A stretch of 64,000 nt of DNA from Candidatus Laterigemmans baculatus (GTDB taxonomy: Bacteria; Planctomycetota; Planctomycetia; Pirellulales; Pirellulaceae). The position numbers and the translations under genes were made by a program. Each line of letters opens with the position of its first letter. Position 1 is the stretch's first letter. Under the pieces are notes generated by a model, which saw only the letters and a program-made list of their open reading frames with translations, was not told where the DNA came from and ran no database searches. Positions 44,956 through 52,683 of this stretch are shown here, one piece after another. The stretch spans positions 32,615 to 96,614 of the forward strand of contig NZ_WRPR01000002.1 in assembly GCF_010367455.1 (NCBI RefSeq), read 5' to 3'.

Positions 44956-46083
44956 GTGGCGGAGTTGCGATTGGCGGATTCTTCGGACGTGCCCCACGAC
45001 GGAAGTTGGCGTTCGGCGTCGTGGCGGACTCAGCTGCGGCGGCGGTTGCTCACTTGGTTCACCACCTCGGCTCGCGATCTGCCGTGGCGAAAGACGCGCG
45101 ACCCGTATGCGATCTGGGTCAGCGAGGTGATGCTGCAGCAAACGCAGGTCGCCACGGTGATCCCCTATTTCGAACGCTTTCTTCGCGACTATCCGACGCC
45201 CGCGGCGCTGGCCGCGGCCGACGAAGCGGAAGTGCTGCGGCGGTGGGAGGGGCTCGGTTACTATCGCCGGGCCAAGCAGCTGCATGCCGCGGCCAAACGG
45301 ATCACTGCCGAGCACGGGGGACGGTTTCCGGAAACCTTTGAGGCGGTCCTGGCGCTGCCGGGGATCGGCCGGTACACCGCCGGGGCGGTCCTGTCGATCT
45401 CCCGCGACCAGCGGTTGCCGGTGGTCGAAGCCAACACGCTGCGGCTCTACAGCCGCTTGATCGCGCTTCGCCAACCGCCGACCGCGACGGCCCCCAATCG
45501 GCTGCTCTGGGAAGTCGCCGCGGCGATCCTGCCCCGCCAGCAGGCGGGACGGTTCAACCAAGCCGCGATGGAGCTTGGGGCCCTGCTCTGCACCCCACGC
45601 AATCCCGACTGCGAGCGGTGTCCGCTCCGCAGCCTCTGTCCGACCCGACGGGAGGGACTGCAGGAGGAGATCCCCGGCAAGGTTCGGACGCTGCAGTACG
45701 AGGATCGCAGTCACGTCGCAGTCGTCGCCCAGCACGAGGACCGTTTCTTCCTCCGCCGCTGTCCTCCCGGTGGGCACTGGGCAGGGCTGTGGGACTTTCC
45801 TCGCTACGATTTGACCCCCGCCGCCGCGCTGCCCGGGGACGCGCTAGCGGCCGAGGTCGAACGCCGGTTTGCCGCGGAGTTCGGGTTTGCTGTCCGCTTG
45901 GGCGAAAAGCTGAAAACGCTGCGGCACGGCGTGACGCGGTTTCGAATTACGCTCGACGCCTTCACCGCCGAAGCGAACCGGCGGGAGGCCGATTCGGCCG
46001 AGTGCGGATGGTACCAACCCCACGAGATCCTCGACCTGCCGCTCAACACCACCGGCCGCAAGCTGAGCCGGTTGTTGCCATAG
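44956..46083 (+). CDS. mutY: A/G-specific adenine glycosylase
   Basis: 375 residues. Removes adenine mispaired with 8-oxoguanine. The first Glu (SEVMLQQTQVATV, Glu57), the HhH LPGIGRYTAGAV (134-145), the Fe-S loop Cys212-x6-Cys219-x2-Cys222-x5-Cys228, and a C-terminal NUDIX-like domain are present. The catalytic Asp, in LDGN-type context in other MutY proteins, aligns with Glu158 in VVEANTLRLYSRL. The GTG start directly follows the stop of the PDZ gene, so translation may be coupled. The stop TAG lies in a family D repeat (CCATAGTCGC). Confidence 0.92.
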   Translation: MAELRLADSSDVPHDGSWRSASWRTQLRRRLLTWFTTSARDLPWRKTRDPYAIWVSEVMLQQTQVATVIPYFERFLRDYPTPAALAAADEAEVLRRWEGLGYYRRAKQLHAAAKRITAEHGGRFPETFEAVLALPGIGRYTAGAVLSISRDQRLPVVEANTLRLYSRLIALRQPPTATAPNRLLWEVAAAILPRQQAGRFNQAAMELGALLCTPRNPDCERCPLRSLCPTRREGLQEEIPGKVRTLQYEDRSHVAVVAQHEDRFFLRRCPPGGHWAGLWDFPRYDLTPAAALPGDALAAEVERRFAAEFGFAVRLGEKLKTLRHGVTRFRITLDAFTAEANRREADSAECGWYQPHEILDLPLNTTGRKLSRLLP

Positions 46084-46145
46084 TCGCGCTTTGCTCCGCG
46101 AAAGTAGCGCTCGACCGCTACTTTCGCGGAGCAAAGCGCGACTAT
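46079..46145. repeat. family D palindrome holding two convergent stops
   Basis: CATAGTCGCGCTTTGCTCCGCGAAAGTAGCGCTCGACCGCTACTTTCGCGGAGCAAAGCGCGACTATG: a near-perfect palindrome of about 32-bp arms. Both mutY (TAG) and the GNAT gene (TAG on minus) end inside its first and last four bases. This is the cleanest copy in the window. Confidence 0.97.
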
Positions 46146-46636
46146 GGCAGCTGCCTCTCCATGATCACGACGTCGAGCAGGCGGCCGAATTTTTCGCCGA
46201 CGTTGTGCATGGTTCCCACCGGCGTGAAGCCGAACTGTTCGTGGAGCCGCAGGCTGGGTTGGTTCTCCGCCTCGATGCGGCTCAGCAAGACGCGGAACTC
46301 CGCCGCGGTGGCGAACGCGAGCAGCTCGCGGAAGAACCGTTTGCCGAGCCCTTGCCGCTGGGCGACCGGCAGCACCCACACCGAGACTTCCGCCGTGCCG
46401 TCGTACGCTTCGTAGGCCGACCACCGCGAGAGGCTGGCCCAGCCGACGACCTCCGCGTCGATCTCCGCAACCCAAGCCGGGTAGCGCCCATTCTCTCGCG
46501 CCCGCCACCATTGCTCGGCGTCTGCCGGAGACAACGGCCGCGTGCGAAAGCAGTTGACGGTCTCGGCGATCTCCCGGTTCAGAATCGCAGCGATCGCCGG
46601 AAGGTCGCTCTCGGTGGCAAGTCGAAGCGTAACCAA
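46142..46636 (-). CDS. GNAT family N-acetyltransferase, phosphinothricin-type
   Basis: 164 residues. LRLATESDLPAIAAILNREI at the start, AEVSVWVLPVAQRQGLGKRFFRELL with the acetyl-CoA Q-x-x-G-x-G loop, and SRIEAENQPSLRLHEQFGF with the final GNAT strand fit the PAT/YwnH-type group that acetylates amino-acid-like substrates. The TTG start lies two bases after the stop of the DUF1552 gene. Convergent with mutY. Substrate unknown. Confidence 0.85.
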   Translation of the reverse strand: MVTLRLATESDLPAIAAILNREIAETVNCFRTRPLSPADAEQWWRARENGRYPAWVAEIDAEVVGWASLSRWSAYEAYDGTAEVSVWVLPVAQRQGLGKRFFRELLAFATAAEFRVLLSRIEAENQPSLRLHEQFGFTPVGTMHNVGEKFGRLLDVVIMERQLP

Positions 46637-46638
46637 GG

Positions 46639-48000
46639 TTAGACGCCGGCGAGCGGGCCGGTGCTGTCGCCGAACGCTTCGACTTCGACGCCCATCCGGT
46701 CGAGCATCGAGACGTACAAGTTGCACAGCGGAACTTGACCTTCGGCGGCGAGGTGTCGACCGGTCTCGATCGTGCCGCCACCGCGGCCGCCGAGCAGGAT
46801 CGGGAGGTTGTCGGGATCGTGGCGATTGCCATCGGACATGCTCGAACCGAACAGAATCATGCTGTTGTCGAGCAGCGTCGACTCGCCCTCTTGGATCGAT
46901 TTGAGCTTGTTCAAGAGCCGCGCGAACTGTTCGACGTGCCAACGGTTGATCCGCTGGTACTGATCGATCTTCTCTTCTTTGTTCTCGTGGTGCGACAGCT
47001 CGTGGTGTCCGCCGCGAACTCCGTCAACGAACGAGAAGTTCCTTCCCGAGACGTCGTTGGCGAACATCAGTGAGCAGACGCGCGTCGAATCGGTTTGGAA
47101 GCTGAGCACGATCAGATCCATCATGATCTCGATGTGCTCGCGGAAATCGCGAGGGATTCCCGGTTGGCGGCTGGCGAGCTCGGCCGGATCGAGCGTCGGC
47201 TCCCACTCTCGAGGCTCCTGCCGCGTGGCGTACTCGATCCTCTTTTCGACCGCCCGCACCGAATCGAGATACTCGTCCATCTTGAATTGATCATCGCGGC
47301 CGAGCCGCGGCCGCAGCTGCCGCGCGTCCTCGAGCACGAAATCCAATAGGTTCTGATACGACTCAGCCTGTGCCGACGAACTGTGGGTGCCGCGGCCAAA
47401 CAAACGCTGGTAGACCAGCCGCGGGTTGATCTCCTTGGCGACCGGCCGCGTGGGGCTTTGCCAGGAGATATGGGAGCCGTACAGCCGGGTGTAACCGACG
47501 TTGCTGTCGATCCCGCTGATCACCGGTTCGGTTCCCAGTTCGAGCGACGGCAGCGGCGTGAGCCCGCTCACATGCTGGGCCATCAATTGGTCGACCGAGA
47601 TCCCCCCGCTGCTGATATCTTTGCCCGTCGTTTTGGCGACTGGCATGCCGGTGAGGAAATTGGCCGTCTTGGCATAATGGCCGTCGCCGCCATGGCTGTT
47701 TTTCTTGTCCAGCCCCGAGAGGACTAAGACGTCGCTGCGGAGCTCTCCGAGCGGCTCGAGCGATGGAGTCAGTTCATAGTCGCGGCCGGTCTTTTCGGGC
47801 ACCCACGCTTTTTCCCAGACGCCGTTGGGAAAGTAGATGAAGGCGGCTCGCACCGGAGCGCCGCTGGTCGCCGCAGCCGCTTCGGCTCGAGCCTGCCGTG
47901 GCGCCACCGACTGGAGCGCGGGAAGCGCCAAGGCCACGCCTGCCCCGCGGAGAAACTTCCTGCGGGAGAGCGGCTGCGAGAGGAGGTGTCGCTCGTTCAT
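46639..48000 (-). CDS. DUF1552 family Tat-exported protein
   Basis: 453 residues. Tat signal SRRKFLRGAGVALALPALQS (about residues 11-30). Typical blocks: FIYFPNGVWEKAWVP, LSGLDKKNSHGGDGHYAKTANFLTG, KDISSGGISVDQL, SHENKEEKIDQYQRINRWHVEQFA and LFGSSMSDGNRHDPDNLP. DUF1552 proteins are found mainly in Planctomycetota, Verrucomicrobiota and Acidobacteriota, usually next to DUF1592 cytochromes; here it lies 228 bp downstream of the DUF1592 gene, same strand. The chosen ATG starts the signal peptide. Fold resembles alkaline phosphatase-like enzymes by some notes, but function is unknown. Confidence 0.93.
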   Translation of the reverse strand: MNERHLLSQPLSRRKFLRGAGVALALPALQSVAPRQARAEAAAATSGAPVRAAFIYFPNGVWEKAWVPEKTGRDYELTPSLEPLGELRSDVLVLSGLDKKNSHGGDGHYAKTANFLTGMPVAKTTGKDISSGGISVDQLMAQHVSGLTPLPSLELGTEPVISGIDSNVGYTRLYGSHISWQSPTRPVAKEINPRLVYQRLFGRGTHSSSAQAESYQNLLDFVLEDARQLRPRLGRDDQFKMDEYLDSVRAVEKRIEYATRQEPREWEPTLDPAELASRQPGIPRDFREHIEIMMDLIVLSFQTDSTRVCSLMFANDVSGRNFSFVDGVRGGHHELSHHENKEEKIDQYQRINRWHVEQFARLLNKLKSIQEGESTLLDNSMILFGSSMSDGNRHDPDNLPILLGGRGGGTIETGRHLAAEGQVPLCNLYVSMLDRMGVEVEAFGDSTGPLAGV

Positions 48001-48055
48001 GGTGGGCTCCAGGGGTGGGGGGACGCCAGGCTCTGTCAATAACCGTCTTTCACCA

Positions 48056-48245
48056 ATACCCTCCCCCCGGGAGGGTCGGGCTCTCAGGCCCGGGGAGGGC
48101 CGTCAAAAATCATAGTCGCACACGGTTCAACGTTGCGTGTCTCCCTCCCCGCTCGTTCCTCGCGACCCTCCCGGGGGGAGGGTGTCGTTTAAGCCTCGGT
48201 ATCCGCGGACCCCGCGGAAACCGGACGCTAGCGCGCGGCGGCTGA
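48056..48245. repeat. family C element and family B element between the DUF1552 and DUF1592 genes
   Basis: A full family C unit (48056-48183) is followed by the family B right half AAACCGGACGCTAGCGCGCGGCGGCTGAT. The DUF1592 gene's last codons and TAG stop lie in the family B part. Confidence 0.92.
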
Positions 48246-50180
48246 TGGGTCGGCGGCGGCCGCTTTGAAGTACCGGTGTTGGAACGGATAGCTGGCGGCG
48301 ATCGTCTCGATCAGCACCGCCGCTCGCATCTCGTTCGCCTCCAGCGCTTCGAGGGAGTCGGTGATCACACAGTCATCGAACTTGTTTAGCCCGCGGCCGA
48401 GGGCGAAGCCGAGCAGCTTGCGGATGAAGTGCCGTTGGAATTCGTCCTGGCGCCGGAGCAATACTTGTTTTAACTCTTCGGGGCCGCTGAAGGCTTCGCC
48501 CGAGGGAAGTTTCCCCGCCGCATCGATCGGAAACCCGTCGTCCTCGGTTCGCCAGCGACCGATCGCATCAAAATTCTCCAGCCCAAAGCCGAGCGGGTCC
48601 ATGCGGTTGTGGCACGAGGCGCACTCGGGGTTCGCGCGGTGCACCTCCAGCCGCTCGCGGAGACTCAACTTCTTGCCCTCCTCGTGCGCCTCCTCCAGTG
48701 CCGGGACGCCCGGCGGCGGTGGCGGGACACGCGAACCGAGCACTTCCTCCAAAATCCATCGTCCCCGCAGCACCGGGCTGGTTCGTCGCGGATAGGACGA
48801 TGCGGTCAGAACTGCCCCGAGGGTGATCACCCCTCCGCGCCGTCGGCTCTCGAGCGCTACCCGTTGCCAGGGAGCATCGGCCGGAACATCCAACTGATAA
48901 TGCTTGGCGAGCGTTCCGTTGGCATGCACGTAGTCCGCATCGATCAGCTCGAGCAGCGGCCGGTCCTCGCGGAACACGCCAGCGACCAAGCGAACCGCTT
49001 CCTCGCGCATATCCGAGGCGAGCTGGGAGCTGAATTCGGGATACAGTTCGGAGTCGGGGGTGGCAGTGGTCGCCAGGTTCGAAAGCCCCAGCCACTGCAG
49101 GCCAAAGTTCTCGCCGAGCGCCCGCGCTCGGGGATCGGCCAGCATCCTCCGGACTTGCTTGCGAAGTCCCTCGGGGGTGTAGATCTCCTCCGAATTGGCC
49201 GCGGCGAGCAACGCCTCGTCGGGAATCGAAGACCAGATGAACAGCGACAGACGCATCGCCAGCTGATGCGGCGTGAGCCGCTGGACGCCCCCTTCTTCCG
49301 GCTCCGATTCGACGACGAACAGGAAGTGCGGAGAGACCAAGATGGCCTTGAGCGGTTGGCGGACGGCGGCGACGAAGTTTGCTCCCGCAGCTCTCTCGGT
49401 TTCAAACAGTACCAGCAGACGTTCGATTTCAGCATCCTGCGGAGGCCGCCGCCAAGCACGGCGGGCAAACTGGCGGAGGGTTTGGCTCGCCGCCTCCCGT
49501 TCGCTCAGGCTCTCCGAGGGCGTGGCGATGTCCAGCGCGGCTTGCTCGATCAGCCGATCGGCCGCGGCGAGATAGCTTTCGACGTGGATTGCCGAGGTGA
49601 ACAGGGCGTCGCCGGTCGTGTCAAAACCTTCGCCGCCCCCGCCATCGGAAGGCAACTCCACTCCGGCGGGAAGTTCGAGGGAGAGCAGATCACGGATGGC
49701 GTTGGTGTATTCGGTCCGCGTCAGCCGGCGGCTCATGACGTGCCCGCGATACCAGGCCTGCGTTTCGTCGGTCGCTAGCTGATTGCACAGATCCTGCTCG
49801 GGCCGCGAGTCGATCCAGCGATAGAAGTCGGACTTCTGCGGATCGGTCAGCTGGGGGCTACCCTCCGGCGGCATCTCGTTCAGCCGGATGCGTTTGGCGA
49901 CGCGGTCCCAGAGATCCATCTGGGCTGCCGCCGAATCGCCGTCGACGAACGGGGCCAGGTCGAACTCCCCTTCGGCTTCCTCGCCGCGGTGGCACTCGAG
50001 GCACCGCGATTCGATGATCGGGTGGATCTTGTCCTGGTACATCGCTTTCCACGCCGCCAGCTTCTGCTCCGCCTCCTCGGCCGCGGCGGCCGAGAAGGCC
50101 GCTGCGACGAACAAGAGTACCAGCAGGAAAGGCGACAGCAGGAGTCGGCAGCACACGGCGGGAGAGAGGCGGGTGAGCAT
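48228..50180 (-). CDS. DUF1587/DUF1592/DUF1588/DUF1585 cytochrome-type protein
   Basis: 650 residues. A signal peptide of about 33 residues precedes a haem-binding CLECHRG (Cys-x-x-Cys-His, about residues 60-64). Then come RRLTRTEYTNAIRDLLSLEL (DUF1587), helices with VRQPLKAILVSPHFLFVVESE (DUF1592-type), AVLTASSYPRRTSPVLRGRWILEEVLG with CASCHNRMDPLGFGLENFD (DUF1588), and GKLPSGEAFSGPEELKQVLLRR (DUF1585). CASCH may be a second haem site. This set is a planctomycete exported-oxidase-like family of unknown substrate. The last residues (DPSAAAR) and stop come from a family B element. Confidence 0.93.
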   Translation of the reverse strand: MLTRLSPAVCCRLLLSPFLLVLLFVAAAFSAAAAEEAEQKLAAWKAMYQDKIHPIIESRCLECHRGEEAEGEFDLAPFVDGDSAAAQMDLWDRVAKRIRLNEMPPEGSPQLTDPQKSDFYRWIDSRPEQDLCNQLATDETQAWYRGHVMSRRLTRTEYTNAIRDLLSLELPAGVELPSDGGGGEGFDTTGDALFTSAIHVESYLAAADRLIEQAALDIATPSESLSEREAASQTLRQFARRAWRRPPQDAEIERLLVLFETERAAGANFVAAVRQPLKAILVSPHFLFVVESEPEEGGVQRLTPHQLAMRLSLFIWSSIPDEALLAAANSEEIYTPEGLRKQVRRMLADPRARALGENFGLQWLGLSNLATTATPDSELYPEFSSQLASDMREEAVRLVAGVFREDRPLLELIDADYVHANGTLAKHYQLDVPADAPWQRVALESRRRGGVITLGAVLTASSYPRRTSPVLRGRWILEEVLGSRVPPPPPGVPALEEAHEEGKKLSLRERLEVHRANPECASCHNRMDPLGFGLENFDAIGRWRTEDDGFPIDAAGKLPSGEAFSGPEELKQVLLRRQDEFQRHFIRKLLGFALGRGLNKFDDCVITDSLEALEANEMRAAVLIETIAASYPFQHRYFKAAAADPSAAAR

Positions 50181-50320
50181 TGGAACGCCTGAAGGGAGTC
50201 AGTTTGGTCGTGCCGCGAGCCCCAGCCGCGCGACTCGGCTCGTTCGGCCCAAGCAGTTATACTGATTGAACCGACCGCCACCCACCATTCGTGTCCCCGA
50301 GATGAGGAGTTCAAGCGATA

Positions 50321-51577
50321 ATGATGCGACGCTGGTTTACCGCACTTAGCAGCCTGGCAATGCTCGCCGCGATTCCCGCGGCCCATGCGGCAGATTCCAC
50401 CGCGGCGAAGACGGAACCGCTGACGCTCGGCGATAGCAGCCTGGTGGCGGGGATTCCTGGGAGCGGTCCTCTGAAGATGTCGGAACTCGAGGCTTGGCTG
50501 GACGATCCTGCGAATCACGAGCCGCTCGAGTTCGAGCTGCCCGAGGGCTTGCGAGCCGCTCAAGCGAATATCTTCATTCCCGAGAACAGCCCTCTGACGC
50601 GGGCCCGCATCGAGCTCGGCCGCCAGCTGTTCTTCGAGCCCCGGATGTCGGCCGACTTCTCGGTCAGCTGTGCGACTTGCCACAACCCCGAGGAAGGCTA
50701 CTCGGCGCACACGCAATTCGGCGTCGGCATCCGCGGCCAAGAGGGAGGCCGCAACTCACCGGTCGCTTACAACCGAATCGTGAGCCGCGAGCAGTTCTGG
50801 GACGGACGAGCGGCGAGCCTCGAGGATCAGGCCATCGGCCCGATCGCCAACCCGATCGAGATGGGCAACACGCACGAAGCCTGCGTCGCCTGCCTTTCGG
50901 AGATTCCCGAGTACAAGCTGCAGTTTGAACGAATCTTCGAAGATGGGCTGACCATCGAGAACGTGGGCAAGGCGATCGCTTCGTTCGAACGGGCCATCGT
51001 CACCGGTCCGACGCCCTACGACGCCTACCAGCCACTCTCACGATTTGAGCAACTGTTCGCCGACGATCTGGCAGAGCTCGAGGCACTGCGCGAAGAGGAT
51101 CCGGAGTTCGTCGAGGAATATGAAGAGCTGAAGGCCAAAGCCGAGGCGAACCCGATGAGCGAGTCGGCCAAGCGGGGAATGGAGTTGTTCTTCGCCAAAG
51201 CGAACTGCGCCACCTGCCACGCGGGTGCCAACTTCACCGACGAGCAGTACCACAATCTGGGCGTCGGAATGGAAGCGGAGAAACCCGACTTGGGGCGCTA
51301 CGAGATCACCAAAGAGGACACGCTCCGCGGTGCTTTCAAGACGCCGACGCTCCGCAACATCCACACCTCCGCGCCCTACATGCACGACGGCAGCCAGGAA
51401 ACGCTCGAAGAAGTCGTCGAGTGGTACGACAAGGGCGGACACCCCAACCCGTGGCTGAGCGACAAGATGAAGCCGCTGAAGCTGACCGATCAGGAGAAAG
51501 CCGACTTGGTGGCTTTCATGAAGGAAGGCTTGGCGGGCGAGTTCCCGAAAGTCGAATCGGGCCGGCTGCCCAAGTGA
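50321..51577 (+). CDS. di-haem cytochrome c peroxidase / MauG-type
   Basis: 418 residues, signal peptide of about 23 residues. Two haem motifs are visible: CATCH at residues 117-121 and CATCH at 296-300. Other blocks are LGRQLFFEPRMSADFSVS, GRNSPVAYNRIVSREQFWDGRA, NPIEMGNTHEACV, and FKTPTLRNIHTSAPYMHDGSQETLEEVVEWYDKGGHPNP near the end, all typical of the CcpA/MauG group. Such enzymes reduce peroxide or oxidise protein-bound substrates. Divergent from the DUF1592 gene 140 bp away. Confidence 0.93.
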   Translation: MMRRWFTALSSLAMLAAIPAAHAADSTAAKTEPLTLGDSSLVAGIPGSGPLKMSELEAWLDDPANHEPLEFELPEGLRAAQANIFIPENSPLTRARIELGRQLFFEPRMSADFSVSCATCHNPEEGYSAHTQFGVGIRGQEGGRNSPVAYNRIVSREQFWDGRAASLEDQAIGPIANPIEMGNTHEACVACLSEIPEYKLQFERIFEDGLTIENVGKAIASFERAIVTGPTPYDAYQPLSRFEQLFADDLAELEALREEDPEFVEEYEELKAKAEANPMSESAKRGMELFFAKANCATCHAGANFTDEQYHNLGVGMEAEKPDLGRYEITKEDTLRGAFKTPTLRNIHTSAPYMHDGSQETLEEVVEWYDKGGHPNPWLSDKMKPLKLTDQEKADLVAFMKEGLAGEFPKVESGRLPK

Positions 51578-51622
51578 GCCGATAGCGGGGAATTGAGCCT
51601 GAGGATCGGCTGAGCATAAATC

Positions 51623-51694
51623 GTTTAACGGCAAGCCGCAGGCGACTGCTTTTCTGCACTCCGAAACACCGTCGCCTGCGGCTTGCCGTTAAAC
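51623..51694. repeat. family E palindrome (GTTTAACGGCAAGCCGCAGGCGAC)
   Basis: GTTTAACGGCAAGCCGCAGGCGAC, a 24-base AT/GC mixed centre, then the exact inverse. It lies between convergent genes; the TAA of the NAD(P)HX epimerase is inside the right arm. Perfect 24-bp arms. Confidence 0.95.
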
Positions 51695-52408
51695 GAAAAC
51701 CTCCTCGAGCAATTTTCGCGGGACTCCGATCGCGAGCACGTGCACCGTGCCGACAAAGGGTCCCGACGCTGGATTGGCGAATCCGGCTTTGGGGGCCACG
51801 AAGGTGCAGGTGTGTGCGGCGCGGAAACACGTGTCGGCCGGCTCGCCCGAATCGCAATCGAGTCCGCTGGGGATATCGATCGCAATCCGCACTGCAGCGG
51901 ATTGATTGGCCAGCCGGATCGCCGTCGCGAGCGGTTCCCGTGGCTGGCCCGATGCCCCGGTGCCAAGCATCGCATCGACGATCGTCGCGCTCTCGTCAAT
52001 CCACTGGCGAAGTGAACTCCAGCGGTCGCCCGCTTGGTCCCCTCCGTCGTCGGCCTCGTCGGCCTTGGCGGGAAGGACTCGCCGGACGAGTTCCCCTTTC
52101 TCGACGATCTTCCAGTTCGCTTCCGCGTCTCCTGAGAGTTGCGCGGGGTCGAACAGCTGAGCCACGCGCACCTCGCGGCCAGCGAGCTGCAGATGGCGGG
52201 CGATGACATAGCCATCGCCGGCGTTGTTCCCTTTGCCGCACAGGATCGTTATCGCTCCGGCCGGGGCCACTCGGTCGATCGTTTCGGCTGCCCCCCGACC
52301 GGCATTCTCCATCAGCACCAATCCGCTCATCCCGTACTCGTCGATTGCCACGCGGTCGACGCGGCGGACCTGTTCGCGAGTGAGCGGACGAGCGATAATG
52401 GGATCCAT
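51689..52408 (-). CDS. nnrE: NAD(P)H-hydrate epimerase (YjeF N-terminal domain)
   Basis: 239 residues. Repairs damaged NADHX/NADPHX by epimerising R to S. Only the YjeF_N domain is here: LTREQVRRVDRVAIDEYGM, VLMENAGRGAAETI, ITILCGKGNNAGDGYVIARHL, DAMLGTGASGQ and VRIAIDIPSGLDCDSGEP are typical. The dehydratase half, often fused in bacteria, is absent. A GAGGGGGGAC ribosome site lies 7 bases upstream. The stop TAA is part of a family E palindrome. Divergent from an FmdB-type gene 31 bp away. Confidence 0.92.
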   Translation of the reverse strand: MDPIIARPLTREQVRRVDRVAIDEYGMSGLVLMENAGRGAAETIDRVAPAGAITILCGKGNNAGDGYVIARHLQLAGREVRVAQLFDPAQLSGDAEANWKIVEKGELVRRVLPAKADEADDGGDQAGDRWSSLRQWIDESATIVDAMLGTGASGQPREPLATAIRLANQSAAVRIAIDIPSGLDCDSGEPADTCFRAAHTCTFVAPKAGFANPASGPFVGTVHVLAIGVPRKLLEEVFV

Positions 52409-52439
52409 CGGAGTGTCCCCCCTCAGGAGAAGTTTGGCG
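52409..52439. promoter_or_regulatory. 31-bp divergent region with two back-to-back ribosome sites
   Basis: AGGAGA (plus strand, before FmdB) and GAGGGGGGAC (minus strand, before the epimerase) nearly touch. No room remains for both promoters between the start codons, so the transcripts must start inside the opposite gene or be overlapping. Confidence 0.65.
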
Positions 52440-52676
52440 ATGCCGCTGTACGAATACCATTGTGACCAGTGCGACGCGACGGTCGAAGTACTCCAGCGTC
52501 GCGCCGATGAGGTTCCCCAATGTCCGAGCTGCGAAGGAACCCAGCTCGAGCGGCTGCTGAGCGTCCCGGCGGCGCCGGCAGTTCGTGACGGAGCCAGCGC
52601 ACTGCCGATCCGCTCGAGCGGCGAAAGCTGCGGAGCCCCCCGCTGCTGCGGAGGGGGCTGCGGCACCATGGGCTGA
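52440..52676 (+). CDS. FmdB family zinc-ribbon protein
   Basis: 78 residues. MPLYEYHCDQCDATVEVLQ followed by PQCPSCEGTQLERLLS is the FmdB ribbon with two Cys-x-x-Cys pairs. The Gly/Cys-rich tail (ESCGAPRCCGGGCGTMG) adds further cysteines. FmdB regulators are thought to control formamidase-like genes, but in most genomes the role is unknown. AGGAGA lies 9 bases before the ATG. Confidence 0.88.
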   Translation: MPLYEYHCDQCDATVEVLQRRADEVPQCPSCEGTQLERLLSVPAAPAVRDGASALPIRSSGESCGAPRCCGGGCGTMG

Positions 52677-52683
52677 CGTACGG

